Source of the DNA: Actinokineospora spheciospongiae
GTDB taxonomy: Bacteria > Actinomycetota > Actinomycetes > Mycobacteriales > Pseudonocardiaceae
Length of the DNA stretch: 64,000 nt
Reading direction: 5' to 3'
Assembly: GCF_000564855.1 (NCBI RefSeq)
Contig: NZ_AYXG01000051.1
Coordinates: 62,001-126,000 of the forward strand
Positions 6,508 through 15,183 of this stretch are shown here, piece by piece. The position numbers were made by a program, and so were the translations under genes. Every line of letters begins with the position of its first letter. Position 1 is the stretch's first letter. Under the pieces are notes generated by a model. That model was not told where the DNA came from. It made no database searches and saw only the letters and a program-made list of their open reading frames with translations.

Positions 6508-7887
6508 TCACCGCACGACGAGAACGGGAGCGGTGGACAGCCGCGCGGCGAGGGCGGCGTTCGCCTCGGCCTCCCGGGGTGTGCGGCGGCCGAGCCCGCA
6601 GGCCGCGGCGACCGCGTCGACGGGCCGACCGAGGACCTGTTCGACGAGTTCGAGCGCGCGGGCGGAGGCTTCCGGGTGGTGTTCGTCGACCAGGCCCGCG
6701 AAGAGTCGGATGTCACCGCGCAGGCGGCGCAGGACCTGGTAGTCCGACGGTTCGGTCGAGGGCGCGGTCTCGCCGTCGCACAGCGCGACGTGCACCGGCG
6801 GCATCGGGCGTCCGAGGCGGTCGAGGCGCGCGGCCAGGTTGTTGGCGAAGTCGACCAGTGGGCTCAGGTCGCGTGTGTCGGCGATCGGTTTGTGCGCGAG
6901 GTCTCCGTGGCACCAGCCGTGCAGGATGAGCGAGGTCTGCGGGGGCAGGGCGGCGATGACGCCTGCGAGCTGGCGGGTCAACAGCGCGGTCACCAGCGGC
7001 CACACCGCACGGGGCGCCCGGTCGTAGGCGACCATCACCGCGGGGCTCTCCAATTGGATGACGACGTGCTCGTCCTGCCGGTCGGCGAGTCGCTGGACCT
7101 GCTCGACCTCGGCGGTGATCGCGGCGGTGAATGTCGGCAGGTGCTTGATCGCGCCGCGGATCGCGCGCAGCGCCGCGGCCGGGGGCAGCAGGCGCATCAC
7201 CGCGCTGGGGACGCCGAAGGCGAACAGGCTCAGGTCCAGCGGCGCGGGCATCGACACCTGGTGCGGGGGCAGGTGCGCGACACCGAGCCCACGGCGGGCG
7301 GCGATCGCGGCCGGGACCTCCTGCGCGCGTCGCGGGCCGACGTCACCGGGGTGGAGGGTCGCACCGCGGCGCACGCGGTACACCGGCATGCGGGTGTAGT
7401 CGGAGGAGTCGCCGTCGAGCACGAGTTCCAACGGGCCGCGGTCGCGCAGGCCCTCCAGCCACTCGATGATCCAGCGCGGATCGCGGTCACACGGCAGGGT
7501 TGTCAGCTGCGCGGGGGCGGTGTGGTCGAGCAGCCACCGCATGCCCGCCCGGTCCGTCTCCGACAGCGCGGGCGGCAGCGAGCCGACGAAGTGCACGCGG
7601 CGCCGGTCACCCGGTGTGGCGCCCGCGGTCTCCGCCGCACTCCAACCGCGGTGGTCCAGCGGCGACGTGGCCACTCCCCCGCCTGCGCCGGGTCGGGGGG
7701 TTTCTCCCCGGAAACCCCGTCGGTGGTCCGCCGCCACCGGCAGGAGCCGCAGCAGCCGCATGGCGATCCGGGGCCCCCGCCCCGCTGGTCGACGGCGGCG
7801 GGCACGGTCTGCGAGTGCGTGGGGGGCGGCTCCGACCACCGTCGCGAGAACGACTCCACCGAGTCCACTGTAGACTGATTTGCGCAT
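6508..7887 (-). CDS. UROD/MetE-like superfamily protein with N-terminal hydrophobic segment
   Basis: ATG at 7887 follows AGGGAAG (5-base spacing), giving 459 residues. Residues about 1-60 carry a basic N-terminus and a hydrophobic stretch (VYSGLGGVVLATVVGAAPHA) followed by Arg-rich [12 protein letters not shown] domain starting near residue 95 (VHFVGSLPPALSETD) resembles cobalamin-independent methionine synthase-like proteins. LILHGWCHGDLAHKPIADTR, around residue 300, recalls the HxC(Y/H)GD metal/substrate motif of that superfamily. The enzyme activity is unknown; methyl transfer is a family-based guess. It is convergent with the P450 gene (133-base gap), so it is not in the same transcript. 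Whether the N-terminal segment is a true membrane anchor or an intruding fusion is unclear; an alternative start is GTG 7674. Confidence 0.6.
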   Translation of the reverse strand: MRKSVYSGLGGVVLATVVGAAPHALADRARRRRPAGRGPRIAMRLLRLLPVAADHRRGFRGETPRPGAGGGVATSPLDHRGWSAAETAGATPGDRRRVHFVGSLPPALSETDRAGMRWLLDHTAPAQLTTLPCDRDPRWIIEWLEGLRDRGPLELVLDGDSSDYTRMPVYRVRRGATLHPGDVGPRRAQEVPAAIAARRGLGVAHLPPHQVSMPAPLDLSLFAFGVPSAVMRLLPPAAALRAIRGAIKHLPTFTAAITAEVEQVQRLADRQDEHVVIQLESPAVMVAYDRAPRAVWPLVTALLTRQLAGVIAALPPQTSLILHGWCHGDLAHKPIADTRDLSPLVDFANNLAARLDRLGRPMPPVHVALCDGETAPSTEPSDYQVLRRLRGDIRLFAGLVDEHHPEASARALELVEQVLGRPVDAVAAACGLGRRTPREAEANAALAARLSTAPVLVVR

Positions 7888-8080
7888 GTGCTTCCCTGAC
7901 CTCGGTCGTTGTCGGGAGGCGCACGGCCCGCGGGTGGGCGGTGCGCGATCACAGAAGGCGTCGCCACCACTTTTCAAGCAGCGACGCGACCGACGATAAA
8001 CAAGCAGAAACACACCACGTAACCGTATTTAGCCTGCATTTTGTTGCCTCGAACAAACGACACAGAAGGGAGAACCCTCA
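7888..8080. other. Lower-GC intergenic region
   Basis: This stretch, with A/T-richer tracts around 7970-8050 (for example ACGATAAACAAGCAG and CGTATTTAGCC), probably holds the promoter for the minus-strand MetE-like gene and perhaps one for the small plus-strand ORF at 8081. No gene is seen in it. Confidence 0.4.
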
Positions 8081-8266
8081 ATGTCCTGCGAACGTGCACG
8101 CGCAGACACCACCGCGCTACCCAGCGCACTTGCTCCGTCGATGGACAGATGCGAACACCGACACCTTTCCGCCCTCACTTCGATGACGCCGCGCGCCCCA
8201 TTCGATACGAACGGTTTCCAGCGCGGCGACGGAGCGTCCGGTCCACGAGTGAACAAACCCGTTTGA
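8081..8266 (+). CDS. Possible small hypothetical protein (61 aa)
   Basis: ATG at 8081 lies 8 bases after AGGGAG in a lower-GC segment. The 61-aa product contains two cysteines (MSCERARAD, DRCEHRHLS) and no hydrophobic segment or known motif. It overlaps, on the opposite strand, a frame that looks more protein-like. Only one of the two is likely to be meaningful, and the RBS is the sole support here. Confidence 0.25.
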   Translation: MSCERARADTTALPSALAPSMDRCEHRHLSALTSMTPRAPFDTNGFQRGDGASGPRVNKPV

Positions 8267-8420
8267 GGGTTTCGATCGTGGGCCACTCAGTATTTTCCCG
8301 GATGGCAGGTTCCGACAGCACCACCGATGCCGCCAGTCGAATGACCTCGTCGATGTTGTGGACCTGATCGAGATCGTGGTCGACAATCCTGCTGCCCGAC
8401 CCCGGGCACAGCAGACCGGC
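8175..8420 (-). pseudogene. Unidentified coding-like remnant after the LuxR gene
   Basis: Downstream of the LuxR stop codon, a minus-strand frame ending at 8175 reads about 70 natural-looking residues (VDHDLDQVHNIDEVIRLAAS, then LSEPAIRENTEWPTIETLKR and VCSLVDRTLRRRAG) with alternating helical character. There is no ATG/GTG before residue 21 of this stretch (GTG at 8324), suggesting loss of the 5' end. I do not recognise the family. It may be a real 49-aa ORF from 8324 or a decayed gene. Confidence 0.3.
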
Positions 8421-8437
8421 CGTCCCTCAAGCGGCTT

Positions 8438-10993
8438 TCACACCGCGTGGCTGACCTGGGTGGTGAGCCACGTGGCCAGGGCTGTCCGGTTGGGCAGCCC
8501 CAGTCGTTCGCGGATGCGGCGCACGTGCGACTCGACGGTGCGCGGGGACAGCCGCAGCACGTCGGCGACCTCGGCGTCCTTGAGGCCTTGGGCCACCAGC
8601 CGGGCCACCTGCCATTCGCGCGCGCTCAGCTTGCCCTGCCGCTCGACCGGGTCGACGCCGTCGGCATCGTCGGCATCGGCTTCGACGGTGCGCAGCAGGC
8701 GCAGTGCCGAGGCGACCGCCTCGTGCGCGCCCATCCGCTCCCCGGCGGCGGTGTGGTGTTCCATCGCGGACTGGCCCAACCCGACCACGCAGCGGGCGGT
8801 CGCCTCGCGCTGCACGCGCCACCACTGCGGCAACCCGCTCACGGTGACGCCGATGGACCGCAGCATCACCGCGACCGCGCCGAACAGCTCAGCCGCCTCC
8901 TGCCAAGCACCCGCCGCCGCGGCGAGGACCGCGGACTGGTGCACCGCCCACGTCCTGCCCCATGTGTCGCCCATTCGCTCCTGCGCCCGCAGGGCGGGCC
9001 GCAGGGCCGCCGCCGCCCGCCCGAGGCGGCCCTGGTGGTACTCGGCCACGGCCAGGCCGATACCCGCCCACGACGACGCCCACACCGCTCCCGCCGCCTC
9101 GGTCCCGCGGCGATGGACCACGGCCGACTCGACGGCGGACGCCGCCCCGCCGAACGATGCCACGAGGACCAGGAACAGCTCGGCCATCGCCTCCTCACCG
9201 GGGGCGTCCTGCTCCCGGGCCGCGGTCACCGCCCGCGTCAGCACCTCGGGCGCGCTGCCCGCCACCACCGCACTGGGGGACAGCCACAGCGAGACCCCGT
9301 GGGCGGTCAACAGCACCGGCGGCTCCGGGCCCCCCACGACCGCGTGCAGCCACCACGCCCGGTCCAGCAGTTCCCGGCCCAGGTCGCACCGGCCCTGGCA
9401 CAGCGCCAGGAAGGCGCCCGAGGCCACCGCCTCCACCTCGACAACGCGGTGTTCCCCGGGGTGGTGGCGGGCAGTGGCGGCGAGGGCGTCGGCGATCTGC
9501 TCACGGTCCTCGCGGAGCCGCCCGGCCCAGATCCCCGCCCGGGTGCGGGCCCGATCGACCACCAGGCGCAGCCCGTCCCACACGGTGTCCGGGCTCGCCA
9601 GCAGCCTGCCCAGTGCCGCGGCCGCGTTCGGCCTGTTGGCGGTGAGGGTTTTGAGGACGTCCTCCTCGCGCGGGCTGTACCAGGTGTTCGCGGCACAGGC
9701 GGCCTGGGCGAGGTAGACGGCGGCGTGCGCGTCTCGAATCTGCTCGCGGGGGGTGCCCTCGGGCACCAGGGCCACGCCGTAGGCGCGGACCTGCTCCAGC
9801 ATCCGCAGCCGCACCTGCCCGTGCCGCTGTTCGCGCACGAGCACCGATCGGTGCAGCAGTCGCCCGATCAGCGCGGTCATCCGGTCGCGGTCGACGCCGA
9901 GGGCACAGCCGAGGTCGTGGGCCTCCTCGGGGGAGAAGCACCCGGAGAACTGCGACAGCGTGGCCCACGTCGCGACCTCATCGGGGATGAGCAGCTCCCG
10001 CGCCCAGTCCACGACCGCCCGCAGGGACCGGTGGTGGGCTCGGTCCTCGCGCTCCTCGGTCCCCCGCAGTGCCAATGGGTCCTCGCGCAGCCTGCGCACG
10101 AGCTGGTCGAGGTTCTGGCCCTCCAGGTTGGCCGCGGCGAGCACGATGGCCAGCGGCAGCCCGTCGAGCAACCGGCACAGCTCGCGCACGGCGTCGTCGT
10201 GCGGGTCGATGTCCACGTCGTGGTCCGCGGCCAGGTGCGCCAGCAGCCGCACCGAGTCCGGCACCGCACCGGAGCCGTCGAGGCTGTCGGTGTCCAGCGT
10301 GGGCACCACCAGTGGGCGCTCCCCGCTCAGCAACAGGTGGTGGGTGCTGGTGGCCAGCACCCGCACCCCGTCCCCGGCGGCCAGCAGCCGCGGCAGGAGC
10401 GCGCGCACCGCGCCGATGACGTGCTCGCAGTTGTCCAGGACCAGCAGCACCCGCCGCCCGGCCAACCGGTGCGACAGCGCCGCCTCGACGCCCGCGTCGT
10501 CGGTGTTGTCCGGCACCCGCAGCGCGACCGACAACCGCGCCAGCACCCTGGCCCGCACCCGCGCCGGGTCCTCCCCCGGCCCGGCGCGCTCGACGTCGGC
10601 CAGGCCGACCAGGACCACGCCGTCCGGGTGCGTGCCCGCGTCGGCCACCCGGTGCGCCAAGCGCACCGCCAAGCGGGTCTTGCCGACACCTCCGGGACCG
10701 ACCAGCGTCACCAACCGCCGAGTCGCCAGCAACTCCAGCCCCTGGGCCACCTGCTCAGCACGCCCCACGAACACGTCCAGCTCCGGGGGCAGCGCCCCGC
10801 GCCCGCCGTCCGGCAGGCAGGCCACCGACGGCCGGGGTGAGCCGAGTGCGCCACCCGGCCGCGGCCGCTCGTGGTCCGACGGCGGGCCCGTCACCGGCGG
10901 CTCATCGCGTTGTCGTCCGTCCGCTCCGCACGTCATCGCCAACCGACACCTCCGGCTCCCGACAGGAGCGGCCGAACTACCGACCGTAGCCAT
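8438..10993 (-). CDS. LuxR-family regulator with STAND-type ATPase domain
   Basis: The 851-aa product has a P-loop near residue 80-90 (LVGPGGVGKTRLAVRLAHRV), a Walker-B-like LLVLDNCEHV, a GLPLAIVLAAANL motif of NB-ARC/STAND ATPases and a long helical middle region. The LuxR-type DNA-binding domain is at the very end (LSAREWQVARLVAQGLKDAE, then LSPRTVESHVRRIRERL). Such proteins switch on ligand binding and ATP hydrolysis; the target genes are unknown. Start chosen at ATG 10993, 5 bases after GAGG; GTG 10999 and ATG 10936 are alternatives. About 45 N-terminal residues before LPPELDVFVGRA are disordered. The closest paralogue in the window is the 744-aa protein at 59470. Confidence 0.88.
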   Translation of the reverse strand: MATVGSSAAPVGSRRCRLAMTCGADGRQRDEPPVTGPPSDHERPRPGGALGSPRPSVACLPDGGRGALPPELDVFVGRAEQVAQGLELLATRRLVTLVGPGGVGKTRLAVRLAHRVADAGTHPDGVVLVGLADVERAGPGEDPARVRARVLARLSVALRVPDNTDDAGVEAALSHRLAGRRVLLVLDNCEHVIGAVRALLPRLLAAGDGVRVLATSTHHLLLSGERPLVVPTLDTDSLDGSGAVPDSVRLLAHLAADHDVDIDPHDDAVRELCRLLDGLPLAIVLAAANLEGQNLDQLVRRLREDPLALRGTEEREDRAHHRSLRAVVDWARELLIPDEVATWATLSQFSGCFSPEEAHDLGCALGVDRDRMTALIGRLLHRSVLVREQRHGQVRLRMLEQVRAYGVALVPEGTPREQIRDAHAAVYLAQAACAANTWYSPREEDVLKTLTANRPNAAAALGRLLASPDTVWDGLRLVVDRARTRAGIWAGRLREDREQIADALAATARHHPGEHRVVEVEAVASGAFLALCQGRCDLGRELLDRAWWLHAVVGGPEPPVLLTAHGVSLWLSPSAVVAGSAPEVLTRAVTAAREQDAPGEEAMAELFLVLVASFGGAASAVESAVVHRRGTEAAGAVWASSWAGIGLAVAEYHQGRLGRAAAALRPALRAQERMGDTWGRTWAVHQSAVLAAAAGAWQEAAELFGAVAVMLRSIGVTVSGLPQWWRVQREATARCVVGLGQSAMEHHTAAGERMGAHEAVASALRLLRTVEADADDADGVDPVERQGKLSAREWQVARLVAQGLKDAEVADVLRLSPRTVESHVRRIRERLGLPNRTALATWLTTQVSHAV

Positions 10994-11542
10994 CGCCACC
11001 TCGAAATCACACGTCCCACTCAGACCCGAACAAATCTCTCAACCGCCGTGCAACCTGCAACAGCGTTTCATGGCAGTGCATTCTGGTGACGTCGCCGAGT
11101 ATAGGCAGATGGTGGTCTCATTGGACAGATCACTGTGGACGGTCAGCAGAGCGAGCTTGGACGATCACAGAAAGTGACACTTGGTCTGACGTCAACGACA
11201 CAGCAAGCGAAGACCCACCAGCCGCTTTCATGGGCACAAAGCCAAGGCAGGCAAGGGAACCGATCCTTCGCAGAGGACAGTCACACCTCTGGCCCCACGC
11301 CCGCCACCCAGGTGCCGCTGAACACGACGAGGCCAGGTTCACCCTTTCGCTTCAGCCAAATCCCCAACCGGTAGGGAAGTGGACCATGTCCAGGTGTGTC
11401 ACCAGCGCGCAGGGTCCCCGATAGGACAGTGTGCCGCGATCGAGATCGAGCAGGCCCGCCCGATGCGGTGGCGTCCCAGCCCAACAGTCGGACGACGGTG
11501 TTCCCGCCCCGGTTTCCGCAGGACCTGCGATGCCGGTGCTGA
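10994..11542. other. Intergenic region with decayed sequence
   Basis: No intact gene is seen. The segment 10994-11280 has lower GC and no RBS-supported ORF. Between 11352 and 11546 the minus strand has a short protein-like stretch (LLDLDRGTLSYRGPCALVTH) in a different frame from the transposase fragment beyond it. It is probably debris from an insertion or deletion event. Confidence 0.35.
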
Positions 11543-11851
11543 TCATGGTATTGGCCCCCCGGCACCGCGACCGACCGGCTCGATGCCGTGCGCACGGGGC
11601 GACACCCCGAACAGGGGGCCGATCCGGCGCATCCGCAGGTTCGTGCGCCAGTAGGTGGCCACCAGCAGCACCCGGTCAGCCAGGCCCAGCGCCCACTGCC
11701 TGCCGGGGCGGCCGTCGGCGATCTCCTCGCCTCCATGCACGGCCACAACCCGCACGAGCTTGCGGAACCAGGCGGGCCGCAACCCGGTGAACGGGAAGAT
11801 CCACTCCGGGCTCGATGCTGAGATCACCTGCACAAGGACATGATCAAACAC
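11543..11851 (-). mobile_element. IS5-type transposase N-terminal fragment
   Basis: From GTG 11851 the minus strand encodes about 85 residues (FTGLRPAWFRKLVRVVAVHG, GRQWALGLADRVLLVATYWR, TNLRMRRIGPLFGVSPRA) that match the N-terminal helix-turn-helix part of IS5/IS112-group DDE transposases common in actinomycetes. The catalytic DDE region (D-G-T...D...E) is absent: after GVSPRA the sequence turns into unrelated residues. No terminal inverted repeats or target duplications were identified. It is a dead fragment. Confidence 0.65.
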
Positions 11852-12007
11852 CTGCCACAGCGACCAACCACCGGGTTACGAGACAGCCTTCAAAGTCCCT
11901 TGCCGGTGGGCGATCAGGCGGTGATGTTCGACGATCCTGCGATCCGATGGGCTCTGGCCTCCCAGCTGGTCCGGGAGTTGAACGGTTGCACAGTTGTCGA
12001 CCTGTGA
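11840..12007 (+). CDS. Possible small hypothetical protein (55 aa)
   Basis: ATG 11840 to TGA 12007 encodes 55 residues with a natural-looking C-terminal half (GDQAVMFDDPAIRWALASQL, then VRELNGCTVVDL). An AAGGA sits only one base before the ATG, which is too close to be ideal. The codons are less GC-biased than neighbouring genes, and it overlaps the start of the transposase fragment on the other strand. It may be a small gene or the tail of a lost one. Unknown function. Confidence 0.35.
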   Translation: MIKHLPQRPTTGLRDSLQSPLPVGDQAVMFDDPAIRWALASQLVRELNGCTVVDL

Positions 12008-12068
12008 GGGTGCGAGGAAAGAGTCGGCATGGCGATTGCTCCATTTTCGGAGGTTGTCGGCACCCCAT

Positions 12069-13322
12069 TCACCTCACCGAAGCATTCCCCCACCGCACCA
12101 CTCGCATCCCGGCTTCCCGGGCGGCCTCGACCGGCACAACGCACCGCGTGTCGACCAGTACCGGCAGCGCCATCGTCGGCTTCAGCTCCGCCCACGACAG
12201 CGCACCGAACTCCGGCCACTCGGTCAGCACCACCGCCGCCACCGCCCCCTCCACCGCGACCTCCGCCGACTCCACCACCTCAACCCCGTCAACCGCCCCA
12301 CGCACACACGGGTCGTAAGCACGGACCACCGCCCCGGCGGCCACCAACCGCTCCACCACCCGCAGTGCGGGCGAATCCCGCAGGTCATCAGTTCCGGCCT
12401 TGAACGTCAGGCCCAGCACGCCGACCCGCGCCCCGCGCAGCGGACCGGTTTCGGCCATGACCCGCCGCACCACCCGATCCGCTTGCCGGTCGTTGGTCGA
12501 CATCGTGGCCGTCAGCAGTGGGAAGTCCACGCCCGCCGCCTCCGCCGCGGCGGCCAGGGCGCGGGTGTCCTTGGGGAAGCACGAGCCGCCCCAGCCGGGG
12601 CCGGGGCGCAGGAAGTCGGGGCCGATGCGGGTGTCGGAGCCGATGCCCTCGGTCACCGCGGCGACGTCGGCGTCGAAGACCTCGCAGAGTTCGGCCAGGG
12701 AGTTGGCGTAGGAGAGCTTCATCGCCAGGAAGCAGTTCGCCGCGTACTTGACCAGTTCCGCCGTGGTCGTGTCGGTGACGATCGCGGGGGCCTCCGGGTA
12801 CAGGGCGAGCACGGCGCGCGCGTCCTCCGGCTGGGTGGCGCCGACGACGATGCGTTGCGGGTGCAGGAAGTCCGCCACCGTGTGGCCCTCGCGGAGGAAT
12901 TCCGGGTTCGACACGAGCTCGATCCCGGTCTCCCGGGACAGTGCTGCCGCCGTTCCCGGCGGGACCGTGGACTTGACCACCACCCGGCAGTCGCGGGGGC
13001 CGATCTCGGCCAGCACCGAGCGGACCGCTCCCAGTTCGGCGGCGCCGTCGGGGCCGGAGGGGGTGGGGACGCACAGGAACACGAACCCGGCTTCGGTGAA
13101 GGCTTCCGCGTTGGCGCCGGTGAAGCACAGCGCGCCGGAGCGCAGGCCGTCGGAGACCAGGTCGGGCAGGTCGGGTTCGTGGGCGGTGACCTCGCCGCGG
13201 CGCAGGGCGCTGACGCGGTCCGCGTCGCGGTCCGCGCACACCACCCGGTGGCCCAGGGCGGCGAAGCAGGCCGCCGTGGTCAGTCCGACGTAGCCCGCGC
13301 CGATGACGCCGATCGCGGCCAT
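12069..13322 (-). CDS. UDP-glucose 6-dehydrogenase family
   Basis: ATG 13322 has an AGGAG 8 bases upstream; the product is 417 aa, normal for bacterial UDP-glucose/GDP-mannose dehydrogenases. Seen: N-terminal Rossmann motif GVIGAGYVGLTTAACFAALG, the LCVPTPSGPDG region, STVPPGT, NPEFLREG, central helix with AELVKYAANCFLAMKLSYAN, and the catalytic cysteine Cys248 in GPGWGGSCFPKD. It should oxidise UDP-glucose to UDP-glucuronate with two NAD+. It is the last gene of a five-gene minus-strand run; its start overlaps the end of the GT9 gene by 43 bases. UDP-glucuronate would be the substrate of the UDP-xylose-synthase-like epimerase at the head of the run, so the two together imply UDP-GlcA/UDP-xylose supply. 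Confidence 0.92.
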   Translation of the reverse strand: MAAIGVIGAGYVGLTTAACFAALGHRVVCADRDADRVSALRRGEVTAHEPDLPDLVSDGLRSGALCFTGANAEAFTEAGFVFLCVPTPSGPDGAAELGAVRSVLAEIGPRDCRVVVKSTVPPGTAAALSRETGIELVSNPEFLREGHTVADFLHPQRIVVGATQPEDARAVLALYPEAPAIVTDTTTAELVKYAANCFLAMKLSYANSLAELCEVFDADVAAVTEGIGSDTRIGPDFLRPGPGWGGSCFPKDTRALAAAAEAAGVDFPLLTATMSTNDRQADRVVRRVMAETGPLRGARVGVLGLTFKAGTDDLRDSPALRVVERLVAAGAVVRAYDPCVRGAVDGVEVVESAEVAVEGAVAAVVLTEWPEFGALSWAELKPTMALPVLVDTRCVVPVEAAREAGMRVVRWGNASVR

Positions 13323-14197
13323 CCCGTCGCTCCTCTCGATCGTCCGGCCGGTTGCCCGGCCACCAGGTCGCGCACCGCGCCGAGCACTTCGGGCACGGTG
13401 ATCCGCAGCAGGCCCGGGTCGGGTGCCGCGGCGAAGGTGTCGCCGGTGCCGCCGTGCCAGAGCACCCGGTGCGGGCCGGACCTCGGTCCCCACCGGGCGG
13501 GCGACACCGGGCCGAACAGCAGCACCGAGGGCGTGCCGAACGCCGTGGCGACGTGCGCGACCCCGGTGTCCCCGCACACCACGACCCGAGCCCCGGCGAC
13601 CAGGTCGAGCAGCGCGCCCAACCCGCCTACCTGGGTGCGCGCGGCGCCGACCGCCGCCACCAGGTCCGCCTCGTCGGGGCTGCCGGTGACCACCACGTCC
13701 GGGCCGAGCTCCCCGGCCAGTTCGGCGTACCGGTCGGCGGGCCAGCGGCGGGAGCCGTGGCTGGCGCCGGGGTGCACCACGATCGCGCCGTTGCGCTCCC
13801 CGGCGGGCAACCGCAGGTCGTCGGGGTCGGCGGGGATGCCGTGGTGCGCCAGCAGGGAGCACCAGCGCAGCACCTCGTGCTGCTCGTCGTTCCACGGGTG
13901 CTCCGGGCCGTGGGTGATCAGCTCGCCGGGGTGGGTGGCGCGGAGCAGGTCGACGCTCTGCGGGCCGCGCCCGTGCAGGTTGATCGCCAGGTCGGGTTCG
14001 GCGTACTCGATCGGCACCAGGCCCGCCGTGGGCAGCAGCCGGTCGACGGCGTCGACCCGGTCCACCACCTCCGCCAGCCACCGCGGGGCGGCCAGGGTGA
14101 TCTCCGCGTCCGGGTGGGCCCGGCGGACGGCGCGCAGCGCGGGGACCGCGGTGAGCAGGTCGCCCAGGCCCAGCGCGCGCAGGATCAGGATGCGCAC
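13280..14197 (-). CDS. Glycosyltransferase family 9 (heptosyltransferase-like)
   Basis: GTG 14197 starts a 305-aa protein with the GT-B layout of family 9: N-terminal ILILRALGLGDLLTAVPALR, a central VVHPGASHGSRRWPADRYAE phosphate-binding segment and VVCGDTGVAHVATAFGTPSV in the C-terminal nucleotide-sugar domain. Family 9 enzymes transfer heptose or related sugars in the cytoplasm. Actinobacteria lack lipopolysaccharide, so the acceptor is probably a secondary-metabolite or cell-wall glycan. The start overlaps the end of the GT2 gene by 13 bases. No heptose biosynthesis genes are in the window, so the donor sugar is uncertain; UDP-linked sugars from the neighbouring genes are an alternative. 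Confidence 0.85.
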   Translation of the reverse strand: MRILILRALGLGDLLTAVPALRAVRRAHPDAEITLAAPRWLAEVVDRVDAVDRLLPTAGLVPIEYAEPDLAINLHGRGPQSVDLLRATHPGELITHGPEHPWNDEQHEVLRWCSLLAHHGIPADPDDLRLPAGERNGAIVVHPGASHGSRRWPADRYAELAGELGPDVVVTGSPDEADLVAAVGAARTQVGGLGALLDLVAGARVVVCGDTGVAHVATAFGTPSVLLFGPVSPARWGPRSGPHRVLWHGGTGDTFAAAPDPGLLRITVPEVLGAVRDLVAGQPAGRSRGATGWPRSASSARATSD

Positions 14198-15183
14198 CGC
14201 CGCACCCCCCGGTGCCGCAGCTCGCCGCGCAGGCGGTGCGCGCACGCCGCGGGTGGGATGGCCGCGCTGGTGGCGACCATCCGCAGCACCTCCTCCGGGG
14301 TGCGCGGTCCCGGGGCGATCCGCTGCGCGGCGAACGCGGCGGTGAGCCCGGCCCACACCCCGGCCAGGGCGAGCGCGGTGCGCCGGGCGCCGAGCAGACC
14401 GGCGAGCACCGCGCCCGCCCCCGCCGCCGTGGTCAGGGCATGCGCGCGCAGCCTGCCGGGGTGACCGCCGATGCGGTCGCGCCAGCCGGGGCCGAGCAGC
14501 CTGCGCATGAGCGCGTCGTCGGCGTTGCCGCGCTGCTGGCGCAGGCTCGCCCAGAAGTCGGACGGGCGCACCGGGTGGGTGGTGTGCCTGCTGCCCGAGA
14601 CGATCCGGTGGCCCCGGTCCTGCACGCGGACCGCCAGCTCGGCGTCCTCCCGGTAGGCGCGCGGGAAGCGCTCGTCGAAACCGCCGACCTCGGCCAGCAC
14701 CGAGCGGCGGTAGGCCATGTCCGCGGTGATCCACTTCGCGTCGGCCAGCCCGGCGGTGCCGCGCTCCCAGTCGGTCGGCGCCCGGTCCGGCGGCAGCGGC
14801 ACCGACAGCCGGGCCTGCGTCGCCCCCACGTCCGGGTCGACGTCGAGGTCCTCGGCCAGCCGCGCCCGCCAGTCCGGCGGGGGGAGCACGTCGTCGTCGA
14901 GGAAGGCGACCCACTCCGCGTCGACCGCGCGCCAGCCCGCGTTGCGCGCGGCGGCGGGACCGCGACCGCCGCTGTGCACCACCCGCACGGGTGTTGTCAT
15001 CCGGTGCGGCAGCGGCAGGTCACCGGGCACGGGCCGGTCGTCGACCACCACGACCTCCACCGGCTCCGGGCCGTCGCCGGTGTGCAGGGCGTCGAGCACC
15101 GCGCGCAGGCTCTCCCGGCCCACGGTGGGGACCACCACGGCATAACGGGCCATCGGAGCGTGGGTCATCGCGGCGCGGGTCAT
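14185..15183 (-). CDS. Glycosyltransferase family 2
   Basis: ATG 15183 overlaps the stop of the carbamoyltransferase gene (ATGA). The 332-aa product shows the GT-A features of family 2: YAVVVPTVGRESLRAVLDAL, VEVVVVDDRPVPGDLPLPHR, AARNAGWRAVDAEWVAFLDD (DxD metal site in LDDD), and the acceptor-side GGFDERFPRAYREDAELAVR (EDAEL). The last 100 residues contain one or two weak hydrophobic segments (AVLAGLLGARRTALALAGVW), suggesting membrane association. It would add a sugar from an NDP donor, probably to the same glycan as its neighbours. Two further in-frame Met codons follow within 10 residues. Confidence 0.87.
   Translation of the reverse strand: MTRAAMTHAPMARYAVVVPTVGRESLRAVLDALHTGDGPEPVEVVVVDDRPVPGDLPLPHRMTTPVRVVHSGGRGPAAARNAGWRAVDAEWVAFLDDDVLPPPDWRARLAEDLDVDPDVGATQARLSVPLPPDRAPTDWERGTAGLADAKWITADMAYRRSVLAEVGGFDERFPRAYREDAELAVRVQDRGHRIVSGSRHTTHPVRPSDFWASLRQQRGNADDALMRRLLGPGWRDRIGGHPGRLRAHALTTAAGAGAVLAGLLGARRTALALAGVWAGLTAAFAAQRIAPGPRTPEEVLRMVATSAAIPPAACAHRLRGELRHRGVRRCAS

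Noticed and set aside
8447-10840. 797-codon plus-strand ORF antisense to the LuxR gene
   Set aside because: Gln/His/Arg/Pro-rich translation without motifs or RBS, typical of the antisense of a GC-rich gene.
12069-14081. Very long minus-strand ORF of 670 codons covering both dehydrogenase and GT9 regions
   Set aside because: The N-terminal part is an Arg/Pro/Gly-rich shadow of the GT9 gene in another frame; the real dehydrogenase starts at ATG 13322 with a good RBS.
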